NCBI GenBank assembly: GCA_015058575.1
Contig: SVBZ01000028.1
Coordinates: 1-64,000, forward strand
Length of the DNA stretch: 64,000 nt
Reading direction: 5' to 3'
Source: Pseudoselenomonas ruminantium
Lineage (GTDB): Bacteria; Bacillota; Negativicutes; Selenomonadales; Selenomonadaceae
Both the position numbers and the translations under genes were made by a program. Below, one piece after another: positions 36,831-46,135 of the stretch. Position 1 is the stretch's first letter. Every line of letters starts with the position of its first letter. A model generated the notes under the pieces. It saw only the letters and a program-made list of their open reading frames with translations. It was not told the DNA's origin and ran no database searches.

Positions 36831-38417
36831 TCACACGGCACCATGCTCCAAAAGATCTTCAAAGCGCTCGCGCACCTGCGGTACCGACAGCCCAATGATG
36901 ACCTGGATGGCGCAGCCATTATGCACAAGGCCATGGGCGCCATGGGCCTTGAATACCTCTGGTGCGGCCAGCAAACTGTCATCCTTGACCGTCACGCGCA
37001 GCCGCGTCGCACAGTTCGTCACATCCACGATGTTTTCCCGACCACCGAGATCCATTAAGAATGCCGCAGCCTCCTCCGCCAGGATATCCCCTTTCGCCTT
37101 GGCCTTGTAGTCGGCCTTGGTGTAAAGTTTGACCTTCTCATCACCACGCCCCGGCGTCTTGAGATCGAGCTTTAGGATAAGCGTCCGGAATACTGCAAAC
37201 CAGATTCCCGTAAAGATGAGTCCGACCACAATCTGCGTCAAAAACGTCGGCCAGTGATTCTGGAACAGCGGAATCCAATCCTGGAACAGGGCACAGTCTA
37301 AAAGGCCGCCGCCGAAATTTCCCGTCACGCCCAGCGCATACAGTGTGGCCGAGAGCGTACCTGCCAGCAATGCGTGAACGGCAAACAATACAGGCGCTAC
37401 AAACAGGAATGTGAACTCCAGCGGTTCCGTAATGCCGCAGCAGACAGCCACCGCTGCCGCCGGGAATACCAGCGCACCGATTTTCTTGCGGTTTTCTGGC
37501 TTGGCCGTGAAATAAAGTGCCAGCGCGATGCCCGGGCAGCCAAAGACCTTGCTCATGCCATGCAGCGCAAAGCCGCCCTGCGGGAACAACTCGATCAAAG
37601 GCTTTGTCGAAGCCGCAAACTCCTGCAGGTGCTGGAGCCAATAGACCTGGATGCCATTATCGACCACAGCCGGCCCGAAGATAAACGGCAGGTAAATGAA
37701 GTGATGCAGCCCTGTCGGAATCAAAATGCGCTCGAGGAACGTATAGACCCATACGCCGCCTACGCCTGCGCTGACCAAAAAGCCCTGCAATGACGCTATT
37801 GCCAGCTGGAACTGCGGCCAGACCACGCAGAACAGCAGCGCAATCGGGAACATCAGCCAGAAGCCAGCCACCACGACGAGGGACGAGCCGCGGAAAATGC
37901 CCAGGCTTTCCGGCATATTGACATCAAACAGTTTCCCATGCAGCCAAACCGAAATGGCTGCAATGAGAATCGCACCGACAATACCGGTATCGAGGGTCTT
38001 GATGGTCGCCACCATCGTAAGCCCCGAGCCGGCTACGGCCTCACGCGTGAAGTCAACGCCAAAACTCGGCCCATAGATGGACAGGATGGCACTGACGAAA
38101 TAATTGAAGATGATGTAAATCAGAAAAGATTCCATACAGGCCCGAGCGTTATTCTTTTTCGCCAGGCCAATCGGAAGGCCGATCGCAAACAAGAGCGGCA
38201 TCTGGCGAAAAACCGTCCAGGCACCTTCCTGGATGATATACCAGAAATTGTACCAAAGCGTGCCCTTCTCGGCGATAGGGCCGAGAAGCATCGCATTGGT
38301 GCACAGAATGGAGATTGCTACAAATATACCAAATACACCGAACATCAAAACTGGCGTGAACATCGCACCACCGAAGCGCTGGACGTTCTGCATGACAATA
38401 TCTTTTGAAATCTGCAT
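36831..38417 (-). CDS. PTS alpha-glucoside transporter, EIICB
   Basis: A membrane permease of 528 residues that imports and phosphorylates an alpha-glucoside such as maltose. The N-terminal EIIC domain has about ten spans (residues about 1-410). The linker is followed by the EIIB domain with the phosphorylated cysteine in VTNCATRLRVTV. No EIIA domain is attached, so it must use a glucose-type EIIA from another locus. It lies 31 bases downstream of a GH4 6-phospho-alpha-glucosidase, and the pair matches the glvA-glvC and malH-malB arrangements. Maltose or a related disaccharide is inferred. Confidence 0.9.
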   Translation of the reverse strand: MQISKDIVMQNVQRFGGAMFTPVLMFGVFGIFVAISILCTNAMLLGPIAEKGTLWYNFWYIIQEGAWTVFRQMPLLFAIGLPIGLAKKNNARACMESFLIYIIFNYFVSAILSIYGPSFGVDFTREAVAGSGLTMVATIKTLDTGIVGAILIAAISVWLHGKLFDVNMPESLGIFRGSSLVVVAGFWLMFPIALLFCVVWPQFQLAIASLQGFLVSAGVGGVWVYTFLERILIPTGLHHFIYLPFIFGPAVVDNGIQVYWLQHLQEFAASTKPLIELFPQGGFALHGMSKVFGCPGIALALYFTAKPENRKKIGALVFPAAAVAVCCGITEPLEFTFLFVAPVLFAVHALLAGTLSATLYALGVTGNFGGGLLDCALFQDWIPLFQNHWPTFLTQIVVGLIFTGIWFAVFRTLILKLDLKTPGRGDEKVKLYTKADYKAKAKGDILAEEAAAFLMDLGGRENIVDVTNCATRLRVTVKDDSLLAAPEVFKAHGAHGLVHNGCAIQVIIGLSVPQVRERFEDLLEHGAV

Positions 38418-38448
38418 GACAAACTCTCCTATTCCCCGTCACAGGCTT

Positions 38449-39834
<1,386 letters not shown>

Positions 39835-39844
39835 TCATGGCTTT

Positions 39845-39942
39845 ATCATAATCAAAAGGAGTTACGGTTTCAATAGTTTTGGCGTGGTTCGGGAGACGTC
39901 ACCCCAGCCTGTGACTTGTCACGATCTGGCGTGATATATCAC
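39845..39942 (-). promoter_or_regulatory. Alpha-glucoside operon promoter and two operators
   Basis: On the minus strand TTGAAA (39868-39873), 17 bases, TATGAT (39845-39850). Upstream lie two perfect 12-base palindromes, GTGACTTGTCAC (39911-39922) and GTGATATATCAC (39931-39942), exactly 20 bases apart. Their position upstream of -35 suggests activator binding, by RpiR or a CRP-like protein. Confidence 0.65.
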
Positions 39943-39950
39943 ATTTTGCC

Positions 39951-40727
39951 TTAGGTATCTTCGCTGTCACCATCCTGCTCTGCCAAAAACTGCGTATAGC
40001 TGACAAACCAGATTTCCACCATCAGGAAAAAGGCCAGCGTCGACTCATAAGGACGTTTCGATGCCACGGGAAGCGCCCTAGGCGTCACATAAAGATTTTC
40101 GGTACTGAGCCGTGCCAGTGAATTGCTTTGCAGCCGCGTCATCGAGATCAGTGGCACGCCTTTAGCATGCAGCGTCTTGGCAAAATCCACCACACGGTCA
40201 CTCTCGCCGCTCAGTGAAATGATGACAAAGAGATCCTCAGGCGTCGCATTCTCCATCGTGATGCGAAACTCATCCGGGCCGTAAATGGTATACAGGTATT
40301 GATTCATCTGCAGGAACAGCCGCGTAAGTTCATTGGCGATATTACGCTGCACGAGCCCCGAAGCAAAAACAAACACGCGGCGGGCACGATGCATCAGCCG
40401 GTTGACACGCTCGAAATCCTGCTTGGCAATTTCCTCGCCGATGGCCTGGCACAAAGCCGTCGTCGCCTCCGCGATCGTCTGCGTAGGCTTATCATGCGGC
40501 TTGGCATACTCCATCTTGAGCACAGCCTTCAAATCACTGAAGCCATCAAAGCCCAGCTTCTTGGCAAACCGCATGACAGTCGTGCGCGAAACATGACAGG
40601 CATCCGCCAAATCATAAATCGATATATAACAGCATTCTTCCAAATGCGCATAGATATAACGCCAAACAATCAAATCCGTATCGTTCAACCGGCTAAGATT
40701 ATGCTTCACCAGCTCTTCAATCTTCAT
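39951..40727 (-). CDS. RpiR-family transcriptional regulator
   Basis: It has 258 residues. The N-terminal HTH_6 domain (residues 1-77, with IYDLADACHVSRTTVMRFAKKLGFDG) binds DNA. The C-terminal SIS domain (about 100-240, with VFVFASGLVQRN and VIISLSGESDRVVDFA) binds a phosphosugar. It lies just upstream of the GH4-PTS operon on the same strand, so the likely signal is a sugar phosphate from that route, as for GlvR-type regulators. The ATG at 40727 has AGGAGG at six bases. A TATACT at 40764-40769 (minus strand) is its likely -10, directly next to the palindrome array. Confidence 0.9.
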   Translation of the reverse strand: MKIEELVKHNLSRLNDTDLIVWRYIYAHLEECCYISIYDLADACHVSRTTVMRFAKKLGFDGFSDLKAVLKMEYAKPHDKPTQTIAEATTALCQAIGEEIAKQDFERVNRLMHRARRVFVFASGLVQRNIANELTRLFLQMNQYLYTIYGPDEFRITMENATPEDLFVIISLSGESDRVVDFAKTLHAKGVPLISMTRLQSNSLARLSTENLYVTPRALPVASKRPYESTLAFFLMVEIWFVSYTQFLAEQDGDSEDT

Positions 40728-40788
40728 GCCACGCCTCCTGCTAGCAATATAACAACTGCTTACAGTATAGCACATTCCAGCCGGAAAA

Positions 40789-40838
40789 TTGACCGGTCAA
40801 TTGACAAGTCAATCTGACTTGTCAATTTGACTTGTCAT
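40789..40838. promoter_or_regulatory. Array of four TGACNNGTCA operators
   Basis: Four near-identical palindromes lie head to tail: TTGACCGGTCAA (40789), TTGACAAGTCAA (40801), CTGACTTGTCAA (40814) and TTGACTTGTCAT (40827). Their spacing is 12-13 bases. They sit between the rpiR-type gene and the divergent MFS gene, next to the -10 box of the former. The core TGACTTGTCA recurs at 39912 before the GH4-PTS operon. Confidence 0.7.
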
Positions 40839-40867
40839 CGCTTGACCAGCCAGTAAGGAATTTCCCC

Positions 40868-40895
40868 TTGACAGAATTTCTGTATACAGTATAAT
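40868..40895 (+). promoter_or_regulatory. Promoter of the MFS gene with internal palindrome
   Basis: TTGACA, 16 bases, TATAAT. The spacer contains CTGTATACAG (40880-40889), a perfect ten-base palindrome of the TGTATACA type bound by some GntR-family regulators. Confidence 0.7.
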
Positions 40896-40994
40896 AAGTC
40901 ACATAATATTTTACATGTTTACAATATATATTGCGAATAGTAAATATCTTGTCTTTTTCTCGAAGACAAGAGTATGTAGAAAGTGGGGATATTT

Positions 40995-42290
40995 ATGAAT
41001 ATGGAAAACACCATAAGCAATGCCAAGGCACCTGCCAGTACGAACTATCGCTGGAAAGTGGCCAGCTTGATCTTTCTAGTCAGTTTTGTCGCCTACATGG
41101 ATCGCGTAAACCTTTCTGTCGCCACACCAGTCATCATGCAGGAATTCGGTTTCACGAAAATCGATATGGGGCTTATCCAAACCTGTTTCTTCGGCGGGTA
41201 TGCGCTGATGCAGGTTCCCGGAGGGATTTTAGCCGATCGCTTCGGTCTGCGCAAAACCGGTACCTTTGCCATTCTTTGGTGGTCAATCTTTACCGCTCTG
41301 ACTGCTCTGGCCCAGGGAAAATTCAGCTTCGCTGCCATTCGCCTGGCCTTCGGCCTTGGCGAGGGCCCAGTCTTCCCTTCGCTCGGCGCCGCCTGCTATA
41401 AATGGTTCAATCATGCCGAAAAGGGCAAAGCCAGTTCCTCTATCCTCGGCGGCACCTTTTTCGGTCCGGTCGTCGGCCCACTGCTGACTGTCGCTCTGAT
41501 GGGATGGCTCGGCTGGCAGGGCGTCTTTATAGTCTTCGGTATCCTCGGCATCGTCGTGGCCTATGCCTGGCATCACTATACCCGCGATACCCCGGAAGAT
41601 TGTCCTTATGTAAGTGAGGAAGAAATCAACTACATCAACGAAGCGCGCAGCGGCCAAACGGAAAAAGCCGTAGCTCCGTGGAAGAAGCTTCTGCTAAACC
41701 ATCGGTTCTGGGCTGTCGGTCTTCAGTTCCTCGTCGTCGATTACATCATGTATGTTTTTCTCTCCTGGCTGCCCATGTTCCTCACCGAAGTATATGGCCT
41801 AAGCCTCAAAACCATGGGCTTCTGGACCTCCGTTCCCTGGATTGCCTTGACCTTTATGGTCTTCTTCGCCGGCTGGTTTTCTGACCGCCTGGCTGCGGGC
41901 AAGAACAGTGAACGCCAGTACACCATGCGCACGGTCACAGCTATCTTTGGCATCGCTGTTACTTCCGTAGGACTTTACGCAGCATCCCGCATGGCTTCCG
42001 TCGAAGCTGCTGTCTTCTGGATGACGCTGGCTCTCGGCTCCCTCGGTTTTTGTATGAGTGCTACCTGGTCATCGGTCATGTCGCTTGGCGGCCGCTTCAG
42101 CGGCTCTGTCTCCGGATGGATCAATCTCTGGGGCAATATCGGCGGTGTCCTCGCCCCGATTGTCACGGCATTCCTCGTCGAGACCTACGGCTGGAACAAC
42201 GCATTTTCTATCACGGCTCTATTCGGTCTCATCGTAGTCGCCTGCTGGCTGGTCATCAAGCCAGGCAAGCAGCTTATCGCCGATAACTAA
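40995..42290 (+). CDS. MFS transporter, anion:cation symporter (ACS) type
   Basis: A 12-span inner-membrane carrier of 431 residues. ACS-type features are YMDRVNLSVATPVI in the first span, the motif GGILADRFGLRK after span 2, and GLGEGPVFPSLGAACYKWF. ACS members carry hexuronates, glucarate, phthalate and similar organic anions; the substrate here is not known. The ATG at 40995 has GGGG at six bases and is preferred to an in-frame GTG at 40983. It is monocistronic, with a promoter containing a GntR-like palindrome and a terminator after it. Confidence 0.88.
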   Translation: MNMENTISNAKAPASTNYRWKVASLIFLVSFVAYMDRVNLSVATPVIMQEFGFTKIDMGLIQTCFFGGYALMQVPGGILADRFGLRKTGTFAILWWSIFTALTALAQGKFSFAAIRLAFGLGEGPVFPSLGAACYKWFNHAEKGKASSSILGGTFFGPVVGPLLTVALMGWLGWQGVFIVFGILGIVVAYAWHHYTRDTPEDCPYVSEEEINYINEARSGQTEKAVAPWKKLLLNHRFWAVGLQFLVVDYIMYVFLSWLPMFLTEVYGLSLKTMGFWTSVPWIALTFMVFFAGWFSDRLAAGKNSERQYTMRTVTAIFGIAVTSVGLYAASRMASVEAAVFWMTLALGSLGFCMSATWSSVMSLGGRFSGSVSGWINLWGNIGGVLAPIVTAFLVETYGWNNAFSITALFGLIVVACWLVIKPGKQLIADN

Positions 42291-42311
42291 CGCTATCATC
42301 ATGGACAGGCT

Positions 42312-42362
42312 AAAAAGTGGCTGTTGCATAAGTGATTTCTCACGCATGCAGCAGCCACTTTT
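42312..42362. terminator. Terminator after the MFS gene
   Basis: Stem AAAAGTGGCTG(T)TGCAT with ATGCAGCAGCCACTTTT around a 17-base loop. A- and T-rich flanks allow action in both directions. It lies between the MFS gene and the ATPase pseudogene. Confidence 0.75.
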
Positions 42363-42368
42363 AGGTAT

Positions 42369-43075
42369 TCATTCCCCTTTTGCCAAGAGCCAATCAATCA
42401 GATTATACTGGCGAATCCCATCGTAATTTGCCTTAGCACCAATAACATCCAAAGTCAGCAGGATTTTGGGATGGTTATCCCTTATTTTCTGCAAGACACG
42501 TAACTCACGTTCTTTTGTCTTCTCATCCATCACACTAGCAGCGACTTGATAATAAGTGACTTCCTCACCATTTTCGGCGACAAAATCAACTTCGTACTCA
42601 GCTACCTTGCCAATATTCACGCGCATATTACGCCGCTTCAAAAAGACAATGGCTGCATGGTAATCGTAACATAGCGCCCAGATAAAAGAGTTGCCAGTTC
42701 ACCGGACAGCATAAACGCATTCGAGCCTGTGATATATACGTCCGTATCCGGCTGGATGAACAAACTATCCACTGCTCGCTCAAAGTCTTGGCAATTCTGA
42801 ACTTCATCCAAAAAAATATATGTTTTTCTCCCTGGCTGTAGTCTTTCTTTCACATACGCATACAGCTTGCGGTAGTCCAATAATTCTTCATAGGCCAGGT
42901 CTTCCAAATTTATCCAAATAATCTGTTCCGACGACACACCTTCCGCTTTCAGTTTATCGATGAACAGCGAAAACAGCGTTGATTTACCACAACGCCGGAT
43001 ACCAGTAATCACCTTAATGACCTGCCTATCCTGCCAACGGCACAATTCTTGTAAATAATCATTGCGTTGTATCAT
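42369..43075 (-). pseudogene. Broken AAA_14/DUF4143-type ATPase
   Basis: Remnant of an archaeal-type AAA ATPase of about 400 residues. The 5' part (43075 to about 42638) encodes the P-loop domain: ITGIRRCGKSTLF (Walker A), YIFLDEVQN (Walker B) and YITGSNAFMLSGELATLLSG. It then stops at QPLSF. The next frame (42641 to 42369) encodes the C-terminal DUF4143 end, with KVAEYEVDFVAENGEEVTYYQVAAS. Roughly 150 middle residues normally found between these parts are missing and the frame shifts at the junction near 42640. An internal deletion explains both. The region is AT-richer than its surroundings. These genes are often mobile and strain-variable. Confidence 0.8.
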
Positions 43076-43092
43076 CACTACTACTTTTTTAT

Positions 43093-43121
43093 AAAAAAGC
43101 GACAACCGATTTGGTTGCCGC
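43093..43121 (-). terminator. flgE terminator
   Basis: On the minus strand GCGGCAACC / GGTTGTCGC with a four-base loop is followed by TTTTTT, ten bases after the flgE stop. Confidence 0.85.
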
Positions 43122-43130
43122 CTATAGAGA

Positions 43131-45572
43131 TTAACGTTTCATATTGATCATTGTTTCCAGCATCTCATCACTGACCGTGATAATCTTGGAATTGGACTGG
43201 AAGCCACGCTGGGTGACAATCATATCCGAGAACTCGCTAGCGATATCGACATTAGACATCTCGAGAGCCGACGGCGTAATCGTGCAGCCAAGGTCACTGG
43301 CCGTCTTGACATTAGGCGTACCAGAGTTATTGGAAGTCTGATACAAGCTATTGCCTGTCTTGGTAAGGCCAGATGCATTATTGAACTGTGCAACCGCTAC
43401 CTGTGCCTCCGTCTGTTTTATACCATTAGTGTATGTTCCCGTAATAATACCCGAACCATCAATCGAAATGCTACTCAAGGTACCAGCCGCATTACCATTA
43501 GTTGTTCCTTTAAAAGTGTTGTTTCCTACATACTGCGTAAGTTGCGATACATCAATAGATACCGTCTGACTACGATTAGCACCATCTCTTAGTGTAAACT
43601 CAATAGCCCCCGAACCATTGAGCAAGCCACCTGTCGTCGAAAACTGCATAACATAAGGTTTCATATCAATCGTTGTTACCGAACCATCATCTTCCGCAAT
43701 ACTATTGGTTGTTCCCGTTATATCTTTTCCATCAACCGAAACAGTCCACTGATTACCATCCTTTGAAGTTTCTCCTGACCCAGTAGCCGTTTTAGTGAAA
43801 TAAATTGGTACTTCATGATTTTTTCCTAAGCTGTCCACAACATTAATAATTGTCGTAACAGGCAAACTGTGCCCGATATCATAGATACCCGAGCTAACCG
43901 TCTGCGTCGTGCCATCAGATAGCGTAAGCATTAACGCATCTGTCTTTGATGCCGTAACCCTGCCAGGAATGATTTCATTTACTACTGTATTACTACTTTC
44001 TTCAATGCCAGTAATTTGCGATTGCACTGAAATTGCCTTGATTGGCGCTAAAGGTGCATAACCAGCAATAGTTGTATTAACTACCGTACCACCTGCATTT
44101 GTGTAGCTGTAGGGATCGCCGACTTTATAGGTAGTTCCTGTTGGTACCGTATCATCATGCGTTGTACCATCAGCCAGATAAATCCGAACCTTACCGGCTG
44201 TAACATTTCCTGAAGTTACCTTGGTACCCTCGTAACCATCACCAACTTTATATGTTTTTCCGTTTGTAAGTCCGGTTATCGTTGTTCCATCCTCTAAAGT
44301 AAGCGTTACCGGACTTGTCGTTCTTGCTGTTACCGAAGAGCCATCCGTTATCTGGCGCAATGCATATCCATCGGTAATAGCTGTCGAACCTACTCGTAAG
44401 GAAGCACCTTCCCCTTCATCTGATACTACCGTCATCTCATTTACTGTAAAACTCACTTCAGCCCCCACAATCGTAGCCGAATGTCCAGAATATGTATATT
44501 TATCAGTATTAATTACATAGGACCCACCTACTGCGGAAACATCATGTTTTGTTCCATCTGCAAGAACCAACACCAATTTTTCATTTGCATTGCAAGTAAC
44601 CGTACCTGACGATATCGACGTTGTAGCCGTATCTCCAACTTTATATGTTTTTCCATTTTCACCATCGGCTGTACGCCCCGTTGATGTATTTTTTAAAGAT
44701 ACCCTCACTTTCGCCGTTGCCACAGCCTCATCACCAGCTGTATTTGTCGTATAGCCATATTTCCAATCAGCATTTGTGGATTTATTGGTAAAAGTATGGA
44801 TTGTTCCATCAGCCAGCGTTACCGTTACTGGCGTATGGTATTTATTTACCGTTACCATATTACCAACTGTAGTGTAGGTATTTTTCACCGATGAATATAC
44901 ATAATCCGGTGTATAAGTAATGCCATCTGTGCCATCTACTGTAGTTCCATTCGACAAAACTAACTTACAAGGCATATTCTCACTGCACGCCCACGATTTT
45001 TCATTACTGCCATTAACATTCGTCACGACTGCAGTATCCGCCTTTAAATTATTTGTGTAAACAGCCGTAGTTGTTGCCGTTGGTGCCATACTCTTTCCAG
45101 ATTGAATTACAATATCCGTAACCTCACCAGATGTATTAAGTTCTCCATTGGCTGCCATCCACCCCTGTACTTTAAGGCCACTCCCCGGCAATACATAGTT
45201 ACCAGCTGCATCAAATTCAAATGCACCATCACGGGTATAATAAGTCTCATTGCCTTTCTTAACTACGAACAAGCCATTTCCCGACAAGCAAAGGTCAGTA
45301 TTCTTACCCGTAGCCTGCACCGAACCATCGGTAAACAGCATATCAATGCTCGCCACACCAGTGCCAAGACCAATCTGCTTCGGATTCGTACCGCCAAGAT
45401 TTCCCGTTGGTGCCGATGCACCAGCCTGTGTCTGGCTAAGCGTGTCCGCAAAGGTCACTCGGCTGGATTTAAAGCCTGTCGTATTTACGTTGGCAATGTT
45501 GTTGCCGATTACATCCATTCGCGTCTGATGGCCTTTGAGCCCCGAGACACCGGCATATAATGAACGCATCAT
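43131..45572 (-). CDS. flgE: Flagellar hook protein FlgE, enlarged
   Basis: An 813-residue hook subunit, about twice the usual length. The N-terminal rod/hook motif is intact (MRSLYAGVSGLKGHQTRMD, then NNIANVNTTGFKSSRVTFAD), as is the C-terminal end (SNVDIASEFSDMIVTQRGFQ and SDEMLETMINMKR). Residues roughly 190-600 are an inserted Thr/Gly/Val-rich region with internal repeats (GKTYKVGD near 305 and 436, TYKVGD near 484). This part is AT-richer than neighbouring genes and is probably surface-exposed on the hook. It is exported by the flagellar type III system and has no signal peptide. It follows a flagellar-operon protein gene by 31 bases, but flgD and other flagellar genes are not adjacent here. 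Confidence 0.92.
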   Translation of the reverse strand: MMRSLYAGVSGLKGHQTRMDVIGNNIANVNTTGFKSSRVTFADTLSQTQAGASAPTGNLGGTNPKQIGLGTGVASIDMLFTDGSVQATGKNTDLCLSGNGLFVVKKGNETYYTRDGAFEFDAAGNYVLPGSGLKVQGWMAANGELNTSGEVTDIVIQSGKSMAPTATTTAVYTNNLKADTAVVTNVNGSNEKSWACSENMPCKLVLSNGTTVDGTDGITYTPDYVYSSVKNTYTTVGNMVTVNKYHTPVTVTLADGTIHTFTNKSTNADWKYGYTTNTAGDEAVATAKVRVSLKNTSTGRTADGENGKTYKVGDTATTSISSGTVTCNANEKLVLVLADGTKHDVSAVGGSYVINTDKYTYSGHSATIVGAEVSFTVNEMTVVSDEGEGASLRVGSTAITDGYALRQITDGSSVTARTTSPVTLTLEDGTTITGLTNGKTYKVGDGYEGTKVTSGNVTAGKVRIYLADGTTHDDTVPTGTTYKVGDPYSYTNAGGTVVNTTIAGYAPLAPIKAISVQSQITGIEESSNTVVNEIIPGRVTASKTDALMLTLSDGTTQTVSSGIYDIGHSLPVTTIINVVDSLGKNHEVPIYFTKTATGSGETSKDGNQWTVSVDGKDITGTTNSIAEDDGSVTTIDMKPYVMQFSTTGGLLNGSGAIEFTLRDGANRSQTVSIDVSQLTQYVGNNTFKGTTNGNAAGTLSSISIDGSGIITGTYTNGIKQTEAQVAVAQFNNASGLTKTGNSLYQTSNNSGTPNVKTASDLGCTITPSALEMSNVDIASEFSDMIVTQRGFQSNSKIITVSDEMLETMINMKR
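44242..44654 (-). repeat. Internal repeat in flgE
   Basis: A 20-base exact direct repeat, CCAACTTTATATGTTTTTCC on the plus strand, occurs at 44242-44261 and 44635-44654. They are 393 bases (131 codons) apart, encoding GKTYKVGD twice. A diverged third copy is near 44116. This marks duplicated hook-surface modules. Confidence 0.8.
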
Positions 45573-45603
45573 GATGAATCACTTCTCCTTTATCCCATGT
45601 GCC

Positions 45604-45981
45604 TTAAAGTATTGCGGCACTGTCTATGTTGGTAAAAATATTTTCTTTAGCACTTGCTTCATCCACGGCCGTGATGACCGTGCGGTTTTTCACGCTTACG
45701 ACGAGGGCCGTCTGCTTCATCCAAATCAGTGCTTCCCGCGAGCCTTTGGCGGCCATGCGGTCAACAGCAGATTCCAGACGCGCTTTGTCCTCCTCATCCA
45801 ATGCTATCCCGCGCAGTTCCAGCCGCTTTTCTGCATGGCGCGAAAATTTGACGCCATGTTCCACCGCGTGCAGTTCGCGGGCAAATGCCGTTGCGTTTGG
45901 TTTTGGCGACGTTCCCTGTCTCCTGCCGATTCCTGCCATTCCCTGCTCGGCTTTCGCTGGTGTTTTGACGATTTCTTTCAT
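45604..45981 (-). CDS. Flagellar operon protein (TIGR02530 type)
   Basis: A 125-residue soluble protein of the family usually found just before flgE in Firmicutes flagellar operons. The motif GVKFSRHAEKRLELRGI and the C-terminal NRTVITAVDEASAKENIFTNIDSAAI are characteristic. Its role is not established. The ATG at 45981 has GAGG at five bases and gives the usual N-terminus; the frame is open 18 codons more. It is followed by flgE after 31 bases. The usual upstream neighbours (fliK, flgD) are absent and a recombinase gene lies there instead. Confidence 0.87.
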   Translation of the reverse strand: MKEIVKTPAKAEQGMAGIGRRQGTSPKPNATAFARELHAVEHGVKFSRHAEKRLELRGIALDEEDKARLESAVDRMAAKGSREALIWMKQTALVVSVKNRTVITAVDEASAKENIFTNIDSAAIL

Positions 45982-46089
45982 AGTTGCCTCAACCCTCATG
46001 TGTGTTTTAAAACCTATACTTTTTGGAATAGACAAATTTTATTTAAGAAATCTTGCATTTTCACCGATAGATATAGTAGATTAATATAG

Positions 46090-46133
46090 AAACAGCCTAT
46101 TCAGAAAAGTATACTTTTCCGAATAGGCTGTTT
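46090..46133 (-). terminator. 44-base palindromic terminator of the recombinase gene
   Basis: AAACAGCCTATTC and GAATAGGCTGTTT are joined by AGAAAAGTATACTTTTCC. The whole 44-base block is a palindrome with one mismatched pair. It lies two bases after the recombinase stop, upstream of the flagellar genes. Confidence 0.75.
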
Positions 46134-46135
46134 GC

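Noticed and set aside
44242..44654. Spaced direct repeats considered as a CRISPR array
   Set aside because: The repeats are inside an intact flgE reading frame, are few and far apart, and encode a repeated peptide; no cas gene is present.
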